Positions 45,701 through 56,100 of a stretch of 64,000 bases of DNA are shown here, piece by piece. The stretch lies in contig OX359192.1 of NCBI GenBank assembly GCA_947172415.1, forward strand, positions 7,858,901 through 7,922,900, in the 5' to 3' direction. The position numbers were made by a program, and so were the translations under genes. The notes beneath the pieces are model-generated. The model saw nothing but the letters and a program-made list of their open reading frames with translations, made no database searches and was not told the origin of the DNA. Position 1 is the stretch's first letter. Every line of letters begins with the position of its first letter. The stretch comes from Chondrosia reniformis (lineage: Eukaryota; Porifera; Demospongiae; Chondrillida; Chondrillidae).

Positions 45701-46432
45701 GTCCCAAGTATATATGACTGTAGATAGACATCCTCCCACACCTCCATCCTCACCCAGTGGCACCCACACCTCCATCCTCACCCAGTGACACCCACACGTC
45801 CATCCTCACCCAGTGGCACCCACACCTCCATCCTCACCCAGTGGCACCCACACCTCCATCCTCACCCAGTGGCACCCACACCTCCATCCTCACCCAGTGG
45901 CACCCACACCTCCATCCTCACCCAGTGGCACCCACACCTCCATCCTCACCCAGTGGCACCCACACCTCCATCCTCACCCAGTGGCACCCACACCTCCATC
46001 CTCACCCAGTGGCACCCACACCTCCATCCTCACCCAGTGGCACCCACACCTCCATCCTCACCCAGTGGCACCCACACATCCATCCTCACCCAGTGGCACC
46101 CACACCTCCATCCTCACCCAGTGGCACCCACACCTCCATCCTCACCCAGTGACACCCACACATCCATCCTCACCCAGTGGCACCCACACATCTATCCACC
46201 TCTGTCCATAGTCTTATGTATGTTACCTCTAGGTTCTCCTTTGACCCTCAAGGAGATATCAAGACTCGCCTTCCGAAGAAGCATAGGCCCCTATTTTGAT
46301 AAATCAGTTATAGAACAATTAAATATGCCGCATAAGCTGTCAGAATTTCTTCAGTTTGAGACATCTGTAATCTCTAGTCTGCCTGTTACAGCAAATGGCC
46401 CAACAGTCCAATCAGATCGGTCAACATTTTGA
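42729..46432 (+). CDS. Ankyrin-repeat SOCS-box protein (ASB-like), putatively N-myristoylated
   Basis: Three exons (42729-42918, 44617-45198, 46233-46432) join in frame to 323 residues. The N-terminus MGVSNSKC fits the N-myristoylation pattern (Gly2, Ser6, Lys7), with Cys8 available for palmitoylation. Ankyrin repeats include NTLLHMAAIGGKVKCI, HSPLHEAVINNHVGAVRCLL, IAPLHSAAHFGNIHCVQALL, QTPLMLAVIKGHQEVAKQLL, KRALHFACECKDVEMIQILL and STPLEVSIIVGYLPAVYRL. The C-terminal exon carries a divergent SOCS box: LTLKEISRLAFRRSIG followed by LNMPHKLSEFL. Ankyrins would select the substrate and the SOCS box would bind elongin B/C-cullin 5. A membrane-anchored ASB is not something I can name from known families. 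The second intron holds a large 28-bp minisatellite. Confidence 0.85.
45733..46190. repeat. 28-bp minisatellite (about 16 copies) in ASB-like intron
   Basis: Highly homogeneous units, 'ccacacctccatcctcaccc' plus 'agtggcac'. Each unit contains a pyrimidine-rich run followed by CAG, i.e. it resembles a 3' splice site. The true acceptor lies 43 bases beyond the array. Confidence 0.95.
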
Positions 46433-46815
46433 AATCTAAAATTGAATTTATTTTTTTAGTGTATTTTGCTCAGTTTATATGTTTGTTAAAATAATGTATT
46501 TTTATAGAAATAAATATGTACATATGTATTATGCATTTTGTAAATGACTAAAGTAATATAAAATAGCAAATCTAGCTCTACAGCTTTATTTCATAAAATC
46601 TTATTACATGGAGTTAGCATTTTATAACAATGCAGGTATTGAAAGAAGTGTTACTTTCCAGTTATGTAACCTTTGACAGTCAACATAGATATTCAACTGT
46701 GTTGATAATAAAATAACAAAAGTGGTTACAAAATTGTGATTTACAATTGCTTTCATTAAAAGTGCTAATGTGATAAGTATACAGAATAATTACAATGCAT
46801 TACAGGGGCTTTCCA
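46433..46815. other. Convergent 3' gap, ASB-like gene / BBS1
   Basis: AT-rich, with 'gaaataaa' at about 46508. It presumably holds both 3' untranslated regions. Nothing else seen. Confidence 0.5.
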
Positions 46816-49800
46816 CTAAGCAATTATCAAGCTCTCACTGACTGGCATATCAATAAGGGCTGTCAGCAATGGTAGACTACTGCCACCTCTGTGAACTAAC
46901 ACCTACAAAACAAAAAGGAAAAACATCTTCAGAACATATTAGCGCAATGTTTATGCTTGTTAAACAATTGAATAATGTCAGTGTCGTCACTGTACAAGTT
47001 GGGAATGTTATATATTCAGTAGAACCCATATGAACAATCACCCTCTTGAATGATCACTTGCTTAAAGTAGTCAGCCACCTAACACATCTTTGAGATGGTT
47101 CATCAAAGTCTCTTGAACATCTAGAGACACAGTTTGTTTCTTGTAAATTGGCCCTGGAGGTCTTCTTTAGTGACTGGATCAGTGGCTGATTCTCAAGAAA
47201 CAAATTGCTCAAAAGACTCAAGATGAACAACTCAAAGCTAAGTTTGGCACAGTTAGAAGAAATCCCTATCATAAAGCTAAATAAAGAGCTCACATATACA
47301 TGTAAGTTTGTAACTCAGTGAATAAAGCTCTGGCACTTTAATTCTAGTAATTCCATAGCTCATGGGAAATTTATGCATCTTTAATGGGATTACAAGTAGG
47401 AATGTACTACTAATCAAAAGCCAGGAGTGATAACTGTGAAAGGTCATTCATTGCACAACAACAATGCCAGCTTTACTACAAGCTGATTGGTGAAGTACTG
47501 TATCCTATTTGTCCTGATCCAACAAATACCTCTACATGCATGTGACAGCCCACACGCTTATTTATACTAACAGTTCTACCTTACCTTAATTGGTTCCGTA
47601 CGACCAAGAGTATCCTGACATTGAACCATGGTAGCAAAGTTGTAGGACAAAGATGGCACCAGGAGGGGAAGCTGATTGGAGGAAAGGTGATATCTGCTGT
47701 TTTATGATATGTGGGTAGAAATGTGTTAATTGAGCCATGTCATAGAATAAACAAACTTGTTGGATTGGCTTGTCAATAGTGTACAACTTCTCATCATGTC
47801 TGCAGACCAGACACAGGTTCGATAGTGGAGCGCTGGGAGAGTTGTTCTGGATTGTAACAGTCAGTTTGAAGAGAGGCCCAAGTCCATGTACCTGCAAATG
47901 AACACCACTAAAAGTGACAGCTGGAGATGGTGTGACAGCTGGAGATTGGATCAGCCCCTTAAATTGTGAGGATTAAATATTGTGTTGTAGTAATAATTCA
48001 TATGTCAGTGTGGACCAGATATCAGATTGAGAATCATATTGCTATACCAATTACCATACACAGGCAGGAACAATTACAATATTCTGGTAATTGATATTCA
48101 GAAAGGCAGGCGATGATATCAGAAGTTAAGTGAACACGTAGATAATTATGGAGGACCATACTTGAGCAGATATCTTGATTGACTCAGCTAAAGAGGTAGT
48201 GAGGGGCATTTCTCGTTTTGCCAGTGACTTGACATATGCCCTGGCTGTTTCAAGCCTCAATCGGTACAAGTCATGTTGAAATGTCTCATGCATGGCTACA
48301 GAACACAACAGGAGAGTTACACAAGTGTATAGATACACCTGCTATGTTGTATACAGTAGCCAGGTGGAAACCATGGTAACGATAAATCAAAGGGTACATT
48401 TGCATGGAGTAGTAATACATGCCAATAGAAACTTCTATGACCTATAATTTGTAATTGGTAGTGAGATTTCACTTTCACTAGAAAGAAACAACATGTTGCT
48501 CAATACAGCTGCCATACCTATTTTCACTTTAGAAATGTTAACTAACTACTTCCTATCACGCATGACCTATTGACATAACTGAAACTGGGCTAAAGACTGA
48601 TATTACAACAGTGTCCAGTATCACACTTGGAGAGGTCATTCCTTATTCTCACCACACACACATACCTACCTGTTGCATACTCTCTCTCCCGCTGGGTCTG
48701 TTCAACAAACACTTTGGTCTTCTTGGGAACACTTAGCTTGCTTGACTGAGCTGTGGGTGGGCCTGCAAGCAGTTCCCGCCCCTCCAGGCTGACTGTCCTC
48801 CTTAACAGCTTGATAATGAGGGAACCACACTGCGTCACCAGCACCAAGGCTCCGTCCTCACGACCAAAGCGACCAAACTTTATGCCAACAACTACATCCT
48901 GACCGCACAGTCAGTTTGAGTAGATGAAACAGATAAAAGGGTCCTCGACATGATACAGTACTGATACAGTATGTGTGATTACAGTTGATACAGATCTAAA
49001 ACTTGTCTTATGATAACTGACCGCTCAGAGTAGACAAGAAATAATCAAAACTTTAGACCTGTATCTAGCCTTATATTGAATCACTTTATACATGTGTGTG
49101 TGTGTGTGTGTGTGATGCTCTCACATCGAGGGTCATGCTGTTAACCAGATACTTATCTCTGTATATCCTCACTTCTCTGTTCCTCATCGCCAGCAGAACT
49201 GGAGATATCAAAGAATGGGGTGATCTTATCAGAGTTGTGGGGGATTGTGACACCTACCTGCCTTGAAGCCCCTGGCCTTGTGATCCATTAGCTCCAGGGT
49301 CGTGACAGCATCTGGCAGGTCTACTGTCCACAAGCACTTCCCCTGCCAAACAGAGTGCATACAGGAGGAATGCAGAATATTGTAAACACATTTATACTTG
49401 ACCTTCCTCTAATAATGTACCACTGTACACTTTAGATATGTGGGTATTTACTGGAGAAGACCAGAGTACTAATGGCTAGCTCTGACACTTAAATGTCTAC
49501 ACCATTTAATTAGGTGGTGTGGGCCATTGAAAGAGCAGGAGGCTAGTGTTCATGCTTCACTGATGTTCACTGCACCTTGGCTGTGTAGCATATCAGCTTC
49601 TTGTCCATGGTTGCTATGACGACATTCTTACCGACCCTCTGAAGGCCAGACGGCTGGGAGCTTAGGACTATTTCATACTTTGGTCGGGAACTGCCTCTTT
49701 GGAAGATAAACAGTAACTGACACCTACTTATTGTTAGTCTGGTATACGAGCATTAAAATGCTCAGTTTGTGCATTACGTACTTTTTAATTGTGTAAATGT

Positions 49801-52281
49801 GTGCATTTCTGCATGCAACAACGATACGATAGTCTACATCAAAGAGACCGCTGACTGAGAGAAACACAGGAGTTCCTGGAACTGAAACCTGAACAAGTAC
49901 AGTGGATGGGAATGGCAGACATGGATGGGGATGGCAGACATGGATGGGGATGGCAGACATGGATGGGGATGGCAGACATGGATGGGGATGGCAGACATGG
50001 ATGGGGATGGCAGACATGGATGGGGATGGCAGACATGGATGGGGATGGCAGACATGGATGGGGATGGCAGACATGGATGGGGATGGCAGACATGGATGGG
50101 GATGGCAGACATGGATGGGGATGGTAGATTTAAGTGATCTTGTAGAAATGTCTCACTTTTGAGAGAATGGTGAACGCTTCAGGGTCTAGGATGTACACAT
50201 CATGGTGCTCTGTTCCAATGACGAGGCAGCTGATGGCATCAACCTCACTGTGACTCTTGTGAAGGCTCGTTATACAAGTGATCACAGTCAGACGCTTTAG
50301 TGGAGTGTTCCTAAATCTGCTTGCAAAGTTCTGTAGCTCATCAGGGCCCAGTTGGAGAAACCTAATGTCAAACACTAATAGGATTAACAACATCCAATGC
50401 ACTGTAAACACACACAGTCACTTCTGAAACCTCCAGGGCTCCCAGGGCTCCCAGGGCTCCCACAGTGATTCAGTAAGGGTTAATACAATTACCAGTGAAC
50501 CAGTAAAATATAGAAGCTAAATTTTCTTTATAGTTGTCATTAAAGTGCACAAATCACATTTGTGGATACACAGTGTAAGTAATGTATGCAAGTCATGTAG
50601 AACATCCTGAGGTGGCTCACTTTAATGTCCTTACTGTCAATGCACTGGAACCTACTTCACTCCTGGAGGAAAACATAGCAGTGCATAAACAACAACTACT
50701 ATAGCTTCTGCTCACAGACATGCCTTCCCCTCCCCTTCTCCTACTCTCCTAGTCTCCCCACTCCCCTATCCTTATCTATCTCTCTCCTTCTCTCCATCTT
50801 CCTCTTTCCCCTCTTCGCTCTCTCCCTCCCTCCCTCTGTCGCCATCCTATTGTACCTCAAACTCTCCAAATGTTCTCTCAACATGGTCACATCAATCTTG
50901 TCCTAGAAGGAGAGATATCGCAGGTCACATCCATAGCAAAGCAATAGCCATTAACCCACCTCCTTGACCTGAGTCCACAGATCAAGTTCAGATGAGTTTA
51001 CATCCAAACTGGGAATAGTGAACTTGAAGTATGGTCTTAGGTTCTTGTATACGTACACATATGAACCAGATGCCACAGCTACAGCTGAAAAAACGAGACA
51101 CACATTAACCCTAGCTTGTGTATACAGTACTTCAATAATTGGTTAGCAACACAGCCAATAGAGTGGATAATATGGTGGTTACCGTGGTGAATAAAATGGT
51201 TGTCAAGGTGAATATGGTGGTTGTCATGGCGAGTTGCCATGGTGAATTCAGGATACCTGGTGTTCGTGGTACATTGCTGTCCATGTAAAAACTGCATAGT
51301 CCAGTAGGAAGGTCCAGGAGTGGTGTCTCCATTGTAATCTGTGTCCCTATTGGAGAGAGACATCGCTGAACAAGTGAGTTGCTAGGCACCTTGGCCCTGA
51401 TTTGATTTACGAAGGCATCTCTTTAACTGGAACACATAAAAGTTTAAAGAGCATCCAAAATACTATGTTATGTGAAGGAACCTTTGAAAACCTTCAACTT
51501 TGCATCAAAACTGCCTGTTCCCAAATCACCAACCAGAAGCTGTCGACAAGAAAGTAATGAGAGGTTAGTTAGTAATGAGAGGTTAGCTAGTAATGAGAGG
51601 TTAGCTAGTAATGAGAGGTTAGCTGGTAATGAGAGGTTAGCTTGGATAAAAGAGAAAAAGTCAGTAATTTGACCAAAAAAATTCATTTAATGTATTGTAA
51701 ACTTTTATGGTCGCAAACAACTTCCAGACTTTCTTAGACCAACAATTTGATAATTAACATTATTATTTAATAATTATTTAATAAGAGCTTGGTCTATTCT
51801 CACAAACCTTAGTGTCTCCATCGCCATACAAGTCATCAAGGGCTTTTGGGGAGATGAAATGTGTCAGCCATTTTCACAGTCAAATGTGATAGATAAAACT
51901 CACTGATACAAGAAGAGAATGTGTAGATGGAAGCCAAAGGATCGTAGTGGGCATTCAGCCATGCATTGTCGTCAGAAGGCCTGCAGTTGAATGCATACCA
52001 ACAAAGTCTACACATGATATCTGATAAAACCATAAAATCCTCTTCTATCTTATCAAATTCCTTCTCTAAATTATCATTTGTGCTATGTCATACAGTTGAA
52101 CAGAAATGGAAAACATCTCTTTCTAGTATTGACCCCCTCTAAATGTCTTCACGTTAAAACATAATGTTCACCTTTCCTTGGAAGTGGATGCAGGTATTTC
52201 AGCTTCTCTCGTATCCACGCTGTTATTCGTGTTCGTGTTGCTAGAAATGGGAGGAGGCGGTGCAGCAGGTGCGGTTGCCAT
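46816..52281 (-). CDS. BBS1: Bardet-Biedl syndrome 1 protein, BBSome subunit
   Basis: BBSome coat component that carries membrane cargo in cilia and binds ARL6/BBS3. Many short exons on the minus strand. Start ATG 52281 ([11 protein letters not shown]). Family matches: [19 protein letters not shown] (human KWLDAHYDPMANIHTFSAC), [61 protein letters not shown] and [10 protein letters not shown]. Then [19 protein letters not shown] and [68 protein letters not shown] and [18 protein letters not shown] (C-terminal adaptin-ear-like domain). The final exon is [17 protein letters not shown], with its stop at 46816-46818. An N-terminal beta-propeller followed by a gamma-adaptin-ear domain is expected. 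Introns hold a 19-bp and an 18-bp minisatellite, a (TG)n run near 49096, an 11-bp 'gggctcccagg' repeat near 50435 and a long pyrimidine tract. Ciliated cells are implied. Confidence 0.93.
47095..47235. mobile_element. MITE-like element related to the one at 25440
   Basis: 'gaacatctagagacacagtt' followed by 'tgtttcttg' at about 47114 is approximately inverted at about 47193-47223 ('caagaaacaaattgctcaaa' then 'agactcaag'). The left end shares 'catctagag.cacagtttgt' with the element at 25458. Located in a BBS1 intron. Confidence 0.45.
49905..50125. repeat. 19-bp minisatellite in BBS1 intron
   Basis: About eleven nearly identical units of 'atggggatggcagacatgg'. It is open in several frames on both strands, giving false ORFs. 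Confidence 0.95.
50700..50855. repeat. Polypyrimidine (C/T) tract in BBS1 intron
   Basis: About 150 bases on the plus strand, almost only C and T (cctccccttctcctactctc and similar), so the sense transcript has a long purine run. Strand asymmetry like this can form triplex/H-DNA. Confidence 0.8.
51540..51650. repeat. 18-bp minisatellite next to a BBS1 splice acceptor
   Basis: About five units of 'agtaatgagaggttagct'. On the minus strand the array leads directly into the acceptor (ttcttgtcgacag) of the LLVGDLG exon. Confidence 0.9.
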
Positions 52282-52331
52282 TTTGTTGATTGCCTGCTTT
52301 TGAGAAAATCCCGGGCCCCGTACGCGTGTGT

Positions 52332-53012
52332 ATGGACCGACTGAATAGATCTACAGCGAAGAAGCATCCCGTACGTGTACACAGACTTGCATGACCCCGC
52401 AGGTGAGATGAATGAAACGTTTTTTTTTTCTTAAAGGAACTGCTTGAGTTACAGAAATGCAAGGGACACGGGATTAAACTGGGCCTTGGCACTCTTGTTC
52501 TAAGTGAGCTGTTTTTTTTAATTAATCAAACAATCAGTCCCTTATGGGTGAGATGGCCCTATTAGCCAAATTGGCTACTTTACAAGGAGCCCATCATATA
52601 AATTAAAATGAAAGGAAATATATTCCAATCTATTACATATACTCTACATAGCAACATACTGTAGTTATGTATTTCTGATATAGAGCATTTTAGTGGTATG
52701 CTTCGTTTCAGCTCAAAGATCCATCCACACTTTACACATTAATTTCTTTACAGTGGGAGTTGGTAGCTACCTAGCTATTCAGGCTAAACCAGTTCAGTCA
52801 TTTCTGGGACCAAAGGTACAATCCAAGTATCTCACATTAGCTGCTTCTGGTAGGTATACAAGTGTTATAATGTGACCAGCATGAGTGGAGCAGCAACATG
52901 ATTAAAACACAATTTTGTTTTTTTCTCTATCCATGGAGTTCTCTCACTAGGTACAGGCTATGCTGTTGCTGCTATAACCACTAACAATTGTATCCTTAGC
53001 ATTCAAAGATAA
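52332..53012 (+). CDS. Putative small protein of unknown function
   Basis: Two exons look real because they join in frame across good splice sites: about 52712-52849 (VGVGSYLAIQAKP, QSFLGPKVQSKYLTLAAS) and about 52952-53012 (GTGYAVAAITTNN, stop TAA). The first exon is uncertain. A candidate begins ATG at 52332 (MDRLNRSTAKKHP) with a weak donor near 52375, giving about 80 residues; a GTG at 52693 opens the frame but is not a likely start. The middle is mildly hydrophobic and could be one membrane segment. No family recognised. It would be head-to-head with BBS1. Confidence 0.3.
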
Positions 53013-53141
53013 TTTGACTATATATATTTTCCCCCATGATTAATAAATCGAATGAATATTGAGTAACTTTTCAAATTTCACTGAAAGGTTAATAGTATTA
53101 TATCAGAAACATTTAAAAAGTTGAACATTCAAAACAATTGA

Positions 53142-56100
53142 TCATTTCATAAAATCCAGCACTGAGATTTTCTTGGTGAGATTTTGCTCTGGAAAGAGAA
53201 AGCTCCTAAGTATTTCATCTAGCTCTGCAAGAGCATCCAATGCATGGTCCTTTGTTAGTTCATCCACAGTCTGGTTCTCTACAGCTTTCAGTGTCCGATA
53301 CAAATCCAATAGTATGTCCTGCAACACCTACAATATTATCAAAAACATGGCCGCCCTATTCAATGTATATACAGTACCACATATAACTGACTACCACTGT
53401 ATCTGTGCCAAGCCCTCCCAACATGGACTTAATGACGAGTAGACTAGCTCTTTTGACCTCCTCATCCACCTCCACCTGTAGAACTTGTTTGATGACAGAC
53501 AAGGCCTGCAATATATATAACATTTAAAAATGTAAACTGAGAGAAGTTTCTATATGTATGAATAATTAAAGTAATAATTAAACCACAAGCATCTATTATT
53601 CTCAAACATCATTAAGAGGTAAAACACGAAAGAAGCAATTGCAGCTGGTTATGGCTACTAGTGCTCTGCCACTGAGCTACAATCGCCACAGCAACGCTCC
53701 ATTGACATATGACAATCATAATGTAATAGGGTTCATTGAGGGACACTTCTTCTGTAAAACTACTTATTTAACAATGTTGTGTATCCACTGTAGAGCAAGT
53801 CTTATCAGATCATATTAAAGTCAATGGCCTACACCAACACATGTAGTTTGCCTATGCTCTGAAGAATCTCACCTCATGTAGGATATTTGGTAGCGAATAG
53901 TGAAGATATCTACACAGTTCTCCAAGATTTGACAAACTGCTGGCACGAATGAGAGCACTATCATCTCTGATGCCACACACAACGGCTTGCATAAAGTGGT
54001 CCATATGCACTGGTAAGGTCTCTCCACAGTTACGAGCTGCCTTCATTAGAGCCTCACCTATCTTCAGTCTAGTCTCTACAGAATGCATTGTATGTGAGAG
54101 ATTTGGGCTTCTCTTCTGAAGTCTTCCCATCTCTTCACTGCACTGTACAGGTTGTGTACCAGAGGACCTGGATGTGAACTCCTTCACAAGCAGCGGGATG
54201 GTTGTATGGGGCTGTGAATGTACTGCACCAACTAGACCCTCAACAGCAGCCAAGTATACAAAGGAATCCGGATGGGACAGGCCGTTGGTGAAGACAGATA
54301 ATACATCTGTTATTCTTTTCACTGCGAGGGTGTCCTTCTGGTACAGCAGTTTGGCAAGCTGCCTCAATCCATGTGCCTTCAGTGGAATTAAATGACTCTT
54401 TGCTTCTCTAATGGACTCTTCTAAAATGGAAGGATCTTCTAAAGGATCATTAGCAGTAAGATTGTTAATAGAAGTGTCCTTGTTGACAGGAGGAGTGTCC
54501 TTGTTGATGGGAGGAGTGTCCTTGTTGACGGGAGGAGTGTCCTTGTTGACAGGAGGAGTGCCCTTGTTGATGGGAGGAGTGTCCTTGTTGATGGGAGGAG
54601 TGTCCTTGTTGACAGGAGGAGTGTCCTTGTTGACAGGAGGAATGTCCTTGTTGACGGGAGGAGTGCCCTTGTTGACGGGAGGAGTGCCCTTGTTGACGGG
54701 AGGAGTGCCCTTGTTGACGGGAGGAGTGCCCTTGTTGACGGGAGGAGTGCCCTTGTTGACGGGAGGAGTGTCCTTGTTGACGGGAGGAGTGTCCTTGTTG
54801 ACAGGAGGAGTGCCCTTGGGCATTGCTGCTTGAGAAAGTTTACGTGTCTCCTTGACAATCTTGTCCTCTGTCCCTTTGGCAGGAGTGAAAGTTGCTCCCA
54901 ATGTGGCTAGACAAATGTGTAGTTCATTGCAAGATGATGCTATTCCCTCAACTGGATGGTGACTACCAAGGTACTGCAGAAGAGTGGGAAGTGGAGAGAG
55001 CAGCTGCCGCTCAGTTCTGTACAGATCATGTTGATTTGCAAGGAGTGCTGACAGAAGACCTGAAGCAATGGTCAGGGAGATATGGTCCCCAAAGACCTCC
55101 CCTCCTTCCTCCAAACCAGCCTCATCTTTCTTCATTCTCTCAACATGTACTGACATTATGGATGCTATGAGGACCAGGAGCCGAGCAGGCTTGGCGTCTC
55201 TCAAGATCCCATCCCCAGCTTCTTCACAAAGACAAGCAACGAGGTAAAGACAAAAGTGATTCCAGCAGTGATCCTCAAAAGTGTTCTCCAATTTATCTTC
55301 TGGTGCTAGTAGTGTGGTAGCTGGTGTCTGTTTCTTGGCAGATGTTGATTGTCCCTCAGTTAGAATGTCTACTAACTCTTTCAGTGAAGCACAAAATATT
55401 GGACCAATTAAAGAGGATGCTTTCAAGTCTGACAACAGCAACTCAACAAGACGCCGAGCTTTTGCTTCCAAGTGATCTATGCCATACTTTTTATCACCCT
55501 CTGCAAGAGCAAATACTGCAATACCTCCCTCATCGCCAAGTTTGAAGGAAGCATTCTTACAAATCTTTTCAAAGACCTGATTCTCCGAGGAAGACTTCCA
55601 TCCAATGCACTGAACAAGACTGTCCAACTGACTCCTGTCACACTGGCCAAGGCAGAAGCTGACTACGCTCCTCAAAGGAGACCTACATCACAAACCCACA
55701 CACATAAGTACAGACATACATTGGTCTCAGAGAAGACAATATTGGGCACTAACTTGAGATGGGATACCGTTCCGCTAGTGAAGACCCACAATTCAAAAAG
55801 GATGGGCAGATACTTGATGGCAGCTGCTAAGAGCAGACTGCCTGGTGGACAGACATTGGTAATCTGTAGACAATAGACAGACATCTGAAACAACATACTT
55901 CTTCTATGCTATAGCAAAAAACCTATAGGGAACTAAACCCAGTGAGACTCAAGTCACCAAGTTTGAAGGAAGCATTCTTACAAATCTTTTCAAAGACCTG
56001 ATTCTCCGAGGAAGACTTCCATTCAATGCACTTGGAGACTTAATTATCAACACTCATGCAATAAAGGAGTAAATTAATCCTTTAAATCTGTCAAGTGAAC

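Noticed and set aside
45757-46211. ORFs of 131-215 residues made of Pro/His/Thr/Ser repeats
   Set aside because: Products of the intronic 28-bp minisatellite; only the SOCS-box part after 46232 is real coding sequence.
47295-47350. tRNA-like 'gtaactcagtgaataaagc'
   Set aside because: Weak A box and no B box downstream; not enough to call a SINE or tRNA.
49724-50162. ORFs on both strands (MSAIPIHVC... and [12 protein letters not shown]...)
   Set aside because: Translations of the 19-bp BBS1 intron repeat in several frames. The BBS1 exon ([15 protein letters not shown]) merely abuts it.
54411-54858. Plus-strand 140-residue and alternative minus-frame 139-residue ORFs over the TANGO6 repeat
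   Set aside because: Shadow frames of the 21-bp coding repeat; only the PPVNK frame continues into conserved TANGO6 sequence.
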